Shown here in pieces: positions 44,987-55,504 of a stretch of DNA of 64,000 nt (position 1 is its first letter; the number at the start of each line of letters is the position of its first letter). The stretch comes from Marsupella aquatica. Its lineage: Eukaryota; Marchantiophyta. The stretch is from NCBI GenBank assembly GCA_973895155.1, contig OZ316899.1:5394001-5458000 (forward strand), in the 5' to 3' direction. The position numbers were made by a program, and so were the translations under genes. The notes under the pieces were generated by a model that saw only the letters and a program-made list of their open reading frames with translations, was not told the origin of the DNA and ran no database searches.

Positions 44987-47940
44987 TCATAACAACAACA
45001 TTTTTTCTGTTACCAGAATTCTTGTTTTCCTGTTTCCTGTCTTGGTGGCTATACCCCTCCACGATATTGCTGTAGGTCCTATCATAAAGACGTATCTTGT
45101 TTGTGACTTTGCATCGGTTGGGTCAGATAAGTATCTTGCATCCGCGTATCCGGATAGTGTGAAGTCCGTCTTGTTAGGAAAAATAAGTCTACGGTCCATG
45201 GTGCCGTTCAGATAGCGCATGATTTGCTTGATCCCGTTCCAATGTCTGATGGTGGGCAATGAGCTATGGCGGGCTAATAGGTTAACTGCAAAAGCAATGT
45301 TCGGGCGGGTTTGAGATGCCAGGAAGAGCAGTGCGCCTATTGCCGACAAGTAGAGCTTTTTGGAGCCAAGTAGTGGCTCCCCCTTTGTTCTTTTGCAAAA
45401 TATATCTTTGTCTTTGTCCAGTGACCGAAGGTCCATGGGAGATCTGACTGGTTTTGCCGTGTGCATCTTAAATTGCTTCAGCATTCGGCGGGTGTATGTC
45501 GATTGGTGGAGGAGTATTCCTTGGGGGATATATTCAAACTGTAGGCCGAGGCAGAAAGCAGTTCTACCTAGATCCCTGGTCTCGAATACTCTATTCAGTT
45601 TTCTTATTGTGTCCTACAGGATCTTTGTTGTGCCGAATAAGTTGAGATCGTCCACGTAGATGGCCACAATTATGATCTCATTTCCTTTGTGTTTAATGAA
45701 TAGGCAGGGGGTAAGATCAGAGGTCTTAAATCCCATTGCCAGCATCTCATTTTTGAAGTGCCTATACCAGGTATGTCCGCTTTGTTTCAAGCCATACATA
45801 GATCTCAGGACTTGGACAGCAAATTGAGTTCTTGCAATAAGTGCTTTCTGGTCTGATGCTTTCCATCCAATCGCTTTGGCGGTAGTAAGTAGTACTGCCT
45901 TGTTTGTATGGCCAAAGGGCCTCCATTGTTGGTTGTATTCTCTTGTTGTTTCTGCTCCCCCTGAAGATGGCAGGCCACTTGAGTTAGTAATTCAGGGGGG
46001 GCTCCATGTATATAATGTTGTCCAGGTCGCCATATAAGTAAGCAGTGACAATGTCCAATTGGTGCATCATTAAGTTGTAATGAATAGCGAATGCAATCAA
46101 GTATCTATATGTAATGACATCCATGACGGGAGAATAAGTTAGATCGTAGTCTCTGCCTGGGATCTGGGTAAATCCCTTGGCTACTAGGCGGGCTTTGTAT
46201 CTCACGATCTCTCCTTGAGCATTTTTCTTCTTAATGAATGTCCATTTGTAGCCGGTCAGGTGCGTATCAGGTTGTGCTCCAAGTGGACGTCCCCTTTTCT
46301 TCCTTGGTTTGATTGTTGCTGCTGGTTGAGTGTCTATATCTATCCTAGAGGGGGCGTTCATTGTTGGAACGTGGGACCGGGTCACCTTTGCCACATCCGC
46401 AAATGCGTCGGGTAGCTCTTCAATTACTCTGGTAAGGTGTAGTATCCGTTGGACCTCCGTGTCAGTTTAGGGCTGTCCTCGGGTCGTTCCAAAACTGTGA
46501 GCTAATTTGCCATGCAAGCTCCTTGTTTATGGTTTCTGGTACTTAGTTTTGGGAATATTTCCTCATAGAAGTGGCAGTCGGCAAATCTTGCCTTGTATAC
46601 ATCAGCAGTGGTGGGTTCAAAATATCTTATGATTGATGTAGAATCAAATTCGATATAGATACCCTTTTGCCTTTGGGGTCCAAGTTTAGTTCTCTTGGGT
46701 CCCATGATGGGTACCAGGACTTGGCAGCCAAATGTGCGGAGGTGTGCCAAGTTGGGTGATACTCCAAATGCCAGGTGATGAGGTGAGCTAGCATTGAAAG
46801 TGGGTGGTCGATATCTTAATAGGGCCACAACATGTAGAATGGCGTGGCCCTAGGCTGATGGTGGTAAACTAGTTTGCATTAGTGGTCTTGCTATGGTTTG
46901 GAGCCGTTTAATCAGGGATTCGGCTATCCCATTTTGGAAATGAACATAAGCTATAGGGTATTCGACTTCTATCCCGGTTGCTATGCAGAAGTTGTCAAAT
47001 GTCTGGGATGTAAATTCCCCAGCATTATCAACTCTTAATGTCTTGATGGGGTGGTTGGGAAACTGTGCTTTTAATCGCAGGATGTGAGCTAACAGTCGGG
47101 AGAAAACTAAGTTGCGTGTGGAGAGGAGGGATACTTGAGACCACTTGGGGAGGCATCGATGGTATCCAGGAAGAATTGGAAAGGGCCACTGGGGGGATCA
47201 ACAGGGCCACAGACATCTGCGTGGATTCGCTCTAGGAAACGTGGGATGTGCTTGTCTGTGGTGGATGGAGATGGCCTCATTGTAAGTTTGCCTTGAGAGC
47301 AGGCTAGGCATTGGGCTTTCATCAAGGTTGGGTGTACAGTGGTTGGTATTCCTTTTGTGTCATTGATGATCTTGTGGAACATACGTGTGCCTAGGTGCCC
47401 CAAGCGGCGGTGCCATATCTCAGTATGGCTCAGTGCATGGGTATTTGCGTGGAAAGTCTATATCTTAATGGCATAAAAGCCCATTGGGAAAGCTATTAGA
47501 GTTTCCTTTATCTCTATGCCTTTGTGGGTCATAGCTACAATGTGTAGTACCTCTCGGGAATTGTGGATACTAGTATGGATGTGCAGGCCATTTTCACAAA
47601 TGTCTTTAGAGCTCAGTAAGTTACGTGTAGCCTTCGGGGCATAGATGGCAGATTGGATGTGGATTACAGTGCCCTTAGGTAGTATTAGTTTTGCAGGGCC
47701 GTTTCCTTCTTCTAGCTGGTGGTGTCCCATTATTGTTGTGACTCTCCTTTGGGATGGGGTAATATGTTTGAAGTAGGTTTTAGTTCTTAAAATCAAATGG
47801 GAAGTCCCGCTGTCTAGTATGCAACAGTTAGGATCTTCCAAGGCTTTAGACATCTCTAACTGAAGAACGGTGTGTATTTCGGGTAAAATTTCTGGAGTTT
47901 CTAGGAATGTTCCGTGGGTTTCGTATTCTTCAGCATTCAA
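44987..47940 (-). pseudogene. Copia pol: protease, integrase, reverse transcriptase, start of RNase H
   Basis: Minus-strand blocks in order: 'CCILDSGTSHLIL' (protease active-site DSG, 47,800); 'MGHLGTRMFHKI' and 'CLACSQGK' (integrase zinc-binding, 47,290-47,400) with 'IHADVCGP' (first catalytic Asp); 'HLRTFGC' (46,720); 'RYKARLVAKGFTQ' (46,190), 'HQLDIVTAYLYG' (46,050), 'MYGLKQSG' and 'IYVDDLNLFG' (RT catalytic YVDD, 45,640); 'ARPNIAFAVNLLARHS'-like and 'GYADARYLSD' (RNase H, 45,140). The order PR-IN-RT-RH is that of copia. At least four frame breaks make it inactive. RNase H stops at 45,056, where element C enters. Confidence 0.85.
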
Positions 47941-47957
47941 ATTCTTTTGGTATAGGG

Positions 47958-48853
47958 CTACAAGGTGGGCTGGAGCTCGGCATGTCTTCTTAATATGCCC
48001 TTTTGTCCCACATCTATGGCAAATAGGTGGGTTATCAAACTTATCTGAATTGGTGGTGTTCCTTGTCTAGTTGTTGCGGAATCTGCCCGGATTTGGTTGG
48101 CCTCGGCCCCTATCTCCACGGAACAAACCTCTTCCGCCTCGTTGAAAAGAGTTACCACGGCCACGGAAGGTGTTCCTTCCTCTGCTGCTCCCTCTCCCCC
48201 TTGATGAGGTGCTCGATCCGCGTCTCCATGTGTTGAAATGAGTTTCAGGTTGGGTTTGAGGTGGTAGAGTGCCGGGAGGTCGCTGCTTGGTATTCTGCAA
48301 CAATAGGATTTGGTATTTCTCTGCCAGCAACATGTGGACAATTAGTTCCGAGTATGTGGTGAATCGCATGTTTTGATATTGAGTGGATAGTACCAGGTTT
48401 GTTGAGTGAAAGGTCGATAGGGTCTTCTCAATTTGTTCTTCTTCATTGATTGGGTGGCCACATATAGTCAATTGGGAGACGATTTGGAACAATTCGCTAT
48501 TGTATTTGGCAATGGTCTTATGGTCCTGTACTCGGAGATTAATCCAGTCATGCCGAGCTGCTGGCAGAAATATTGTTCGAGTATGATCGAATCTGGCGTG
48601 CAGTTTGTCCCAAAGGACTCGAGGGTTGTATGCATTCATGTATTGGCGTTTCAAGGAGTCGGCAAGATGGTGCCGGATTAGGATCAATGCCTTGGCCTTC
48701 TCCTGGAGGGTGGGGCCATTATCAGTTAGGATTGTGTCCTCTAAATTCTTAGATGCTAGATGTGCCTTGATGTCTAGGGTCCAACATAAGAAATTGGCAC
48801 CATTGATAGACAACGCTTGAAAAATATAATTTCTCGATTGTATTTGCAGTCAT
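47958..48853 (-). pseudogene. Copia gag with zinc knuckle
   Basis: The likely start ATG is at 48,851-48,853, by comparison with the small copia gag; a T-run near 48,825 shifts the frame soon after. The long frame (48,067-48,813) has 'TILTDNGPTLQEKAKAL' and 'YMNAYNPRVLWDKLHARFDH', then an Arg/Gly-rich tail; a TAG at 48,068 is followed in frame by the zinc knuckle 'CHRCGTKGHIKKTC' (about 48,000). Gag forms the cytoplasmic particle and binds RNA. Confidence 0.8.
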
Positions 48854-49220
48854 TGTGTCCCGTGGGTAAATTTGTCAATGGAGGATTATATATATCTGCA
48901 CTCGGCGTGGTGTATTGTTGTTGAACGATGGGCAGAAATTGTGGAATGAAGTTGTTTTGATTTGTTGTGATCTTGATTGGTAAACTGGATTGGAGATTGA
49001 TGATGTCGGCACTGTGGGTCCTGTTTGCATGGTAATTAGGCCGCTTCAATTCCCTATTCTTTCCCTGGTAATTTGATATTGAATGTCAATTAAAGATCGA
49101 TTGCTCGGGGTAGATCTCCCTCCATCCATCAAACAAAATTCTCCACAGATCCCACAGTCCCGTAAGCCAAATTCTCCTTAGCAAGATGAAGCTCCATTCA
49201 AAAAAAATTTGGGTGAGTCA

Positions 49221-49236
49221 GCTCGTGCTGATAACA
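49221..49236 (-). other. Primer-binding site of the large copia element
   Basis: Minus strand TTATCAGCACGAGC directly after the 5' LTR; the standard plant copia PBS (initiator tRNA-Met). Confidence 0.65.
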
Positions 49237-49373
49237 TGTTCAACATCACAAATCATACCCCACACTTTACTCATCCAATACTTTATGTATATTGGGTTGT
49301 TGTTGAGGCGGTTGGTGGTATAACCGCCTTATGTGTCCTAACCTTAGGTAGACCTATCCTAGGGGTTATAACA
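49237..49373 (-). repeat. 5' LTR of the large copia element
   Basis: 137 bp, TGTTATAACC...GTTGAACA on the coding strand; ATAAT follows at 49,374-49,378 and matches the copy at 27,850-27,854. Confidence 0.87.
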
Positions 49374-49378
49374 ATAAT

Positions 49379-51720
49379 CAACTTTTAAAACATAACAAAA
49401 CAACCAAAAGCCTATGGCATAAAGATAGTATTAGGCGAGTCTTAACTGTCTCTTCTCCTCTTGCCACTTAGCAATCTAGGACTAAGTTTGGCATTATTAA
49501 GAGTCCAGAGAGAATTTGACTAAGTTAGGCTAATGCCTAAAGCTAATCTTCAAAACCAACCATCTAAGAATTTGTAAAAGATATATGAAAGTAACCTAGT
49601 ATTAACTTTATGACCATGTGATAACATCTGAACAGACTTCCTCTTTTAATCAACTCTCTAGATTTCTCTTTTGGATCTATGGAAATTGTGAGTTCTTGTC
49701 TGGCGCATCTTCCAAAAATACTCAATAGAACACAAATATTCCAAGCACACAAGTCAATTCAGATCTTTGCATGAACTCAAACATGCGTTTTCAGTCAATC
49801 TGAATATTGGCATGGCATTGCTGATCACATCAAACAAATTTCCAGCAAGTATGGTCACGCACTAAATTCCAAACACAAGTCATAGATTACCAAAGGTAAT
49901 TATGGAATCTATTACTTCTCTTGAATTACTTCAAAGAAGTAGACTTTCAAAAGTGCAATGTAAATCTAAATGTCAAGGAAGAAACTCTCTCTTATATAGT
50001 AGAGAGATCCCCTTGAGAAAATGTATGAAAAGACATGTCTTTTCATGATGTCAAAACTGATAAGGTTTACTAGATAAAACTAATTACACTAGGTGAAAGG
50101 GGAGAGCATATTGCTTCCTTCCTTTTCCTACAAAAACATGGAAAATGGTCGAAACAAAGGCTAAAAACCTATTTCTAGTTCAACCTCCTTGGGACTATCA
50201 GAATCCGGTTCAACTGTCTTTGGGTTTAACTATGGCATCAAGGATCTATGATCCTCCAGGAATCTCTCGAGTGACAGTGGGGGTAGAAGCTTGACTCTTG
50301 GCTTTCTTAGCAGATTGGGGTTGCAGATTCTTCATGGCGGTTCTGCCGGATTTTTGCAAGCGATGGCCGGTTCATTTGTGTAGGTAAAATGTAGGAGTGA
50401 AATAGTAATCACAATGATGATTGAGTCTCTCCATCTTCCATTGAATGGGTACATCTTTTCATAATATCCTTTCATACTTAGTCAACCGTTTTGATTGGTT
50501 AAGGTCCATTGCCATGGATCATACTTCCTATTGATCCGCCCTAAAGCTTGGCTCTTCCCATGATCCAAACATCTCCTAATGCTAGTTTGAGTCCTTAGTG
50601 TGCACCACTAGGTCAACGCATTGCCTTTGCTAGTGCAATGCCTCCTTGCCCACAAGTCTCCCCATACTTAGTTCCTACCGAATGGCCATCCCGGGGACTT
50701 GGACTATAGAGGAGATTGCATCAAAGTTAGCAATGCTAGAGCTAAGTGGTAGGGTAGTCAGTTCCTCAACTTCCTATCTATGTTATCCACTAATTCAAAT
50801 GGGTGAGCAACACCTCATCCTCTAAACCTATTTGTTAGAGTGATTGCAAGTTGCAATACTCGTCAACCACTTTTCTATTTCCTGGCAGGAGATAACTCCT
50901 ACCACCCGTTTCCCCAACATTTGTGGCATTCTTGCCACCGAGACTAATAGCATGCACTTGGTGCTTTCATTTTCATGTTGATGATATAATTTCTCCAGCA
51001 ATAATTGAATGCAATCTTGTCTCTTCACCTTCTCCGCTCAAGTCACAATCATCAACGACCAGATTATTTGTATGGGTCTGATTGCCAATATTGGGCCTAA
51101 TGGTATCAGGACATCTTTGATGTATTTAATTCTCAATAGCAATTGCATTCCCAATACTGGTACCTTGGGGGTTTCCTTATACGGAGGCTCCCCATCACCT
51201 GCAACAATTTTAGGCATTGGACCCCTAAAATCTAAGAAATGTTTTTTTCAACCCATTTAAAAGTTGGAATATTCCAAAATTTTGGTTAATATGACCCTTG
51301 TGTTCTTGTTAATCTCAAAATTGGATTTAAATACCCTATTGTTCTTCTAAGATCATTCTTAAGTTTTCTTTTTGCACCAATAAAATGACTTTATCTTTTG
51401 TCGCATGTGATGTGCCATTTTTGTGAAAGTGAAACCCCCAAGATTGGTACTAACTACTGCAGGTCCTTTGGCTCTGACCAGGCCCCCTCCCTTCCTAGCC
51501 TTGGATTTGTTTGCTCCTACTGGCTCTTCTAGACTTCTTTCCCTTTGCTTGTCTCTCGCTCAAAGATGAAGTTGGGGACCTTGCCGCGGGGTGGTGATGG
51601 TGGTGGAGGCAATGTTGCCTTACCCTTGTCAGCAGCTCTAGCCTCTTCTACATCCTTTGCAAGCTCAAAAATGGTTTAAGCTTGATTTTTTAGCTGCTCT
51701 TGCATATGATTTGTAGTAGT
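49379..51720. other. Degenerate, largely unassigned sequence
   Basis: No intact gene. Weak coding traces on the minus strand, such as 'KNLQPQSAKKAKSQ' near 50,300 and a Pro/Lys-rich block at 51,550-51,660, suggest a very old retroelement gag. Element X copy 2 sits at its right edge. Confidence 0.3.
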
Positions 51721-51905
51721 TGTCTAAATTAGAAAATTAGAAATAATGGAAAAATTTTAAAAATTTCGTAGTTAGAAATAGATTAAACATAGTCAATTAA
51801 TCTACTTTTAGATATAAGTAAGGTTAAGACTTAAGATAGGCGGATTAATGGACAATACCCTGAGTAATTAGGTAGAGGTGAGACAAGCCAGAGAGACTAC
51901 TATCT

Positions 51906-52490
51906 ATGTTCTTGAATCGCGAAAGGAAGATGTGTGCTGCAAAGTTTGACCGTGGGTTACAAAAAAGTGTTTTAGCGCAAAAGCGCAACGGCGTTTTGGG
52001 GGACAACACTCCGGAGCAAAGGCGGAAGGGCGCAACAGAGCAAAAGCGCAACAATGGATCAACTGGCTCAGATCTCTTTGGATCAATAGTTTGCAACGAC
52101 GCCCCATCTCTTACTACTATGGCATTGATAGACGAAGGGGAAGAGATGACTGTGAAAGGAGTTCCTTTACCTAAGGCCGTTCCTGTGACATATCCTATGA
52201 TGAAAAGAAGCTTGCACATCCTAAAGGAATCACTGGCAGTCATGCACCTGAGTAAATTACTCACTCTACCCTGGTCCGTAACTTCATTAAGTTTTCTGAG
52301 GGATTTCAGTGATGGATCGCGGATTGAAGTTGGTATGGTGGGAACTGCTCGAGCAAATCCAGAATTCTGGACTCTGCAATTTGTTGTTGATGCTTTTGAC
52401 TGTCCCGCTGAAGGCGACAGCTTACACTCACGACAAGGAGAGATTGTCAGACCTTATTTTTCTAGAACTCAAAATGTTTGCCATGGATGA
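51906..52490 (+). pseudogene. Element X ORF, first part (copy 2)
   Basis: 194 residues in one frame, covering regions that copy 1 has in two frames. Shared blocks: 'EQRRKGATEQKRN', 'GVPLPKAVP', 'LHILKESLAVMHLSKLLTL', 'NPEFWTLQFVVDAFDCP'. A TGA at 52,488-52,490 falls where copy 1 has Trp (TGG). Small deletions follow before the Ty3 insertion. The coding DNA at 51,965-52,060 is a run of GCGCAA-rich words. Confidence 0.55.
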
Positions 52491-52560
52491 AAAATGGACC
52501 AGTGCATACTCTTAAAATCATTTTAGAGTTTTGATTCCAATTCTCCATCCCATCCGATTG

Positions 52561-53538
52561 TGTGGAAAGCCTTTTCTGAGGAAGTGTTCTAAAGGAGTAT
52601 TCAATCTACATTTTTCAAACCTTTTGAAACCTTTTAAGCGACAAATGAAGTTATTTATAGAAGACAAAGGAGTTAAAGCTCTAAAACTGCTTTCACATTG
52701 AAGGATCCTTTTTAATCGACAATTGCTTTTACATCGGAAGAATCGTTCAGGCGTTTTTAGTTGGATTTTGATTCAACTTCTCTTAAACCGTTTTCCCTCT
52801 CCCTTTTTCTACCCGAGCTCATTAGATAGAACTTAGTTTAGCCAAAACTACTTTAGTTATCATTAGGCGATTTAATTTAGGAAAGTAGTTCAAACCACTT
52901 ACCTCTTCAGATCTTCCATCAGTAGTTAGTTTTTAGGTAGTTAGGAAACCTTTCAGATCTCTTTGATCTGTGAGGGAGTATTACAATTGAACTCCCAGGC
53001 AAATTTGCCTTGTCATTTTTCTTTGGAAACGGTTTGTGACCAAGTATGGGTCTTTTCCTCGTGCCAAATTGGGCGTAGGAGGGAGAATCGTTGAATAAGA
53101 AAATGCACCATTAAAATTTCACTATTGTTCATGAATTCCTCATTACTTTCTTGTAAACTTTGGAATGGGTGAACATCTTTTAAGAAAATGTTTCTTGAGT
53201 TTTGCATGGAAAATATGAGTAAATTCTGAAATCTAGAGTTTAGAGAATTGTAATGACACTCCTAATGTAAAACCGATCTCTATGGAGTATATGGAATTTA
53301 GGAGTGAAATGAAAATCAAACTTCTATGGAGAAAGAACGATAATCAGAGAGATTCCATACCAAAACAATTAAACAGAAATATGTTATATGTCTTTTAGCA
53401 AGTATGATAAAATAGAGATCCTTTAAGATCTCAAAAACAGTAATACCATCATAAATCGATTTCCTTTATTCCTTACGGGAACGAATTCGAGTTTCTAAGA
53501 TACATTTTATACAAGTTTCATCTAAAACACTTACCACA
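52561..53538 (+). repeat. 5' LTR of the Ty3 element
   Basis: TGTGGAAAGC...CTTACCACA, 978 bp; starts TG and ends CA. Confidence 0.92.
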
Positions 53539-53547
53539 TATTCTTTT

Positions 53548-53565
53548 TGGCGCCGCTGCCGGGGA
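53548..53565 (+). other. Primer-binding site, tRNA-Asp type
   Basis: TGGCGCCGCTGCCGGGGA begins nine bases after the 5' LTR. It is complementary to the 3' end of plant tRNA-Asp with one mismatch as I recall that tRNA. Confidence 0.75.
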
Positions 53566-54199
53566 ATAAATCAAGAAATCGAGTTATGAAGACAGCGGAC
53601 TGAAGTTTCGCCAAGAGATTGGAAATTGAGAACAAATTGAATCCTGAAGGTTGCGCCAAAGCTTAACAAATTGTTCGTGATGGAGGATGATTTGTGGATA
53701 CCGCCCTTGGTGTTTAAGTTTGATGTACAACCATTCACCATCAAGAATGCACCCAAAATGTATGTCAAAAGGATGACCAAGGTACTCCATCAAATCCTCA
53801 AAGAGGAAACGAATAACAGGGTGCAAGAAACCGAACCGTCAACCCTTGACGCCAAGAAGGAATCGTCTTGACGAAATGAATTGATAGACATATCAATTCA
53901 TTGGTAATTAAGATTGACGAGTATCATAGGTTGCAAATGTTCCTGATCTAAGATAGTATTTAAGGATTTGATGTTGTGCGGTAGCAGGAATCGAATTCCG
54001 ACAGCTTCAATTTAAATTGCTGAATGAGCAACGCGAATAAAAACGGTTACAAAATTTGGGGATTTTCAATTGCGCCAATGTGGTTTGGAATTCAGAATAT
54101 ATGGAGGAAGTCTGATACATAAATTTTTTATTTTTATTTTTTCTCATGGAGTACGTTCCTGAATGAATAATTAGAATTATGAAGTAAGGATGGATCTCT

Positions 54200-55498
54200 A
54201 TGAGTACAGACGGTACTAACCCCAGAGAGAGAGAGATACGCTATCGAAATAGAGAAGAGAAGGAACGCCTTCAAGCCCAAGCACAAATTGCAGAGCAAAG
54301 GTCAACATCGGCCTCTATAGATCGAGGAAAGGCCCCTATCAATAGAGATAGTCCAGTTCCTTATGTTGATCTTACAAGATATGTACTAGGTGGTTCCATT
54401 GCTGAAAAGGAAAGAACGAAGGATGATTTCAATCGCCAAGGAATAACTGACTCAGAGATTCAGCCCGAATTTTTGACTGTAGCAGAAAAGGTGAGAAATT
54501 TAGAAGAATCCGTTACTCTTGATACAGATGTCCTCGATAGTAGTCCTAGAGTAGTAATTAGTTCTGCAATTAGAAATAATTCGTTGCCCCCGATTCCATT
54601 ACGAATAGTCAATAGTCAAGTTCAGCAGCCTACTGTTAGATTACTTAGTACTTCGGCATTTGCCATCATGACGACTTCTACTAGATTGAGATATACAGCT
54701 TTTAAAGGCAGAGGCCAGGACCCAGACGATTGGCTGGGTGAATTCTTGTCGACGGCCAAAACTAATAAGGAGAACACAGAGCCCGATCTCCTCCGAATTT
54801 TTGAAGGTCTGATGAAGAAAGAGGCCCATAAATTGTACACCTTATCCCTCACTCCCACCATTCAGGGAAGTTGGTCGGACTTGCAAATCGCTTTTCAGAA
54901 AGAATTTCGAGAAGCAGGAGCGACTTCGAGGGTACTTGCTCGATTAAGGAGAATTCGCATGCGAAAGAAAGATACCTTAAGGACTTATTCTCAGGAGGTA
55001 CGGAAATTGATTTTGAAATTAAGACCTTTACCCAGTGATGACATGCAAACCGAATATTTTGTAGGAGGACTACCACATGAAATGAATCGGTATGTCAGAC
55101 GAGCACACCCTGCCAACTTAGCAGCAACGATTGAGGCTGCACACGAATTTGAGGATACTGAGATGTCCCAGCGTAAAGAGCTCAAGAAAGAGGAAAAACA
55201 AGAAAAGGAACGGGAAAAGAGGAAGCGAAAGAAGAAAAGATCCGGTTTTAAAAAGAAGGACCTTACTTCTTCGTCCTCCTCATCCTCTTCCTCCTCAAGT
55301 TCTAGTTCAAGTTCCTCATCGCCTTCAACCTCTTCATCTTCAGATGATGACTCTAGTAGTAATAGGAAAAATCGGAAGAAAATATATCGTCCTAATAATG
55401 CATTGAAATCGCTTACAGGCGTGAAGAAAATGATTGATGATCTTAGTGGCAAATTCAACAAGCTTTCGGTCAATTTGGCAGACAATCGTCCCAAATGA
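54200..55498 (+). CDS. Ty3 gag (capsid part)
   Basis: 432 residues from ATG 54,200. The capsid core has 'AFKGRGQDPDDWLGEFL' (54,700), 'WSDLQIAFQKEFRE' and 'YFVGGLPHEMNRYVRRAHP', matching the retrotransposon gag domain (PF03732-like). The C-terminus is a Lys-rich stretch and a Ser run. The ORF stops at TGA 55,496-55,498, and the same frame continues directly into the zinc knuckles, so this stop separates capsid from nucleocapsid. It may be a mutation or a readthrough site. Confidence 0.85.
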   Translation: MSTDGTNPREREIRYRNREEKERLQAQAQIAEQRSTSASIDRGKAPINRDSPVPYVDLTRYVLGGSIAEKERTKDDFNRQGITDSEIQPEFLTVAEKVRNLEESVTLDTDVLDSSPRVVISSAIRNNSLPPIPLRIVNSQVQQPTVRLLSTSAFAIMTTSTRLRYTAFKGRGQDPDDWLGEFLSTAKTNKENTEPDLLRIFEGLMKKEAHKLYTLSLTPTIQGSWSDLQIAFQKEFREAGATSRVLARLRRIRMRKKDTLRTYSQEVRKLILKLRPLPSDDMQTEYFVGGLPHEMNRYVRRAHPANLAATIEAAHEFEDTEMSQRKELKKEEKQEKEREKRKRKKKRSGFKKKDLTSSSSSSSSSSSSSSSSSSPSTSSSSDDDSSSNRKNRKKIYRPNNALKSLTGVKKMIDDLSGKFNKLSVNLADNRPK

Positions 55499-55504
55499 AG
55501 ACCA

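Larger units (their letters stand above)
29050..45055. mobile_element. Element C: 16-kb MULE-like transposon with divergent SWIM transposase and ParB/methyltransferase-like genes
   Basis: It interrupts copia RNase H and is flanked by a 9-bp duplication, CCTCCACGA, at 29,041-29,049 and 45,056-45,064; 9 bp is the classic Mutator-superfamily length. Ends are only weakly alike: both have a GGAAA-ACAAGA-TTC word followed by GGTAACAG words within about 50 bp of the terminus. Contents: the ParB/methyltransferase-like gene (minus), a 0.9-kb spacer, the transposase gene (plus), the element X insertion in its intron, and a minisatellite near the right end. At least 15 TAGCG-N5-CGCTA palindromes lie in its non-coding parts. 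Confidence 0.75.
27855..49373 (-). mobile_element. Copia (Ty1) LTR retrotransposon, minus strand, split by element C
   Basis: LTRs of 137 bp lie at 27,855-27,991 (3') and 49,237-49,373 (5'), differing at about four positions by eye. ATAAT flanks both sides (27,850-27,854 and 49,374-49,378). On the minus strand: PBS next to the 5' LTR, gag, protease, integrase, reverse transcriptase, then RNase H interrupted at 45,055/29,050 by element C, then the rest of RNase H and a polypurine tract next to the 3' LTR. Without element C the element would be about 5.5 kb, normal for copia. Frames are broken in several places. Confidence 0.88.
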
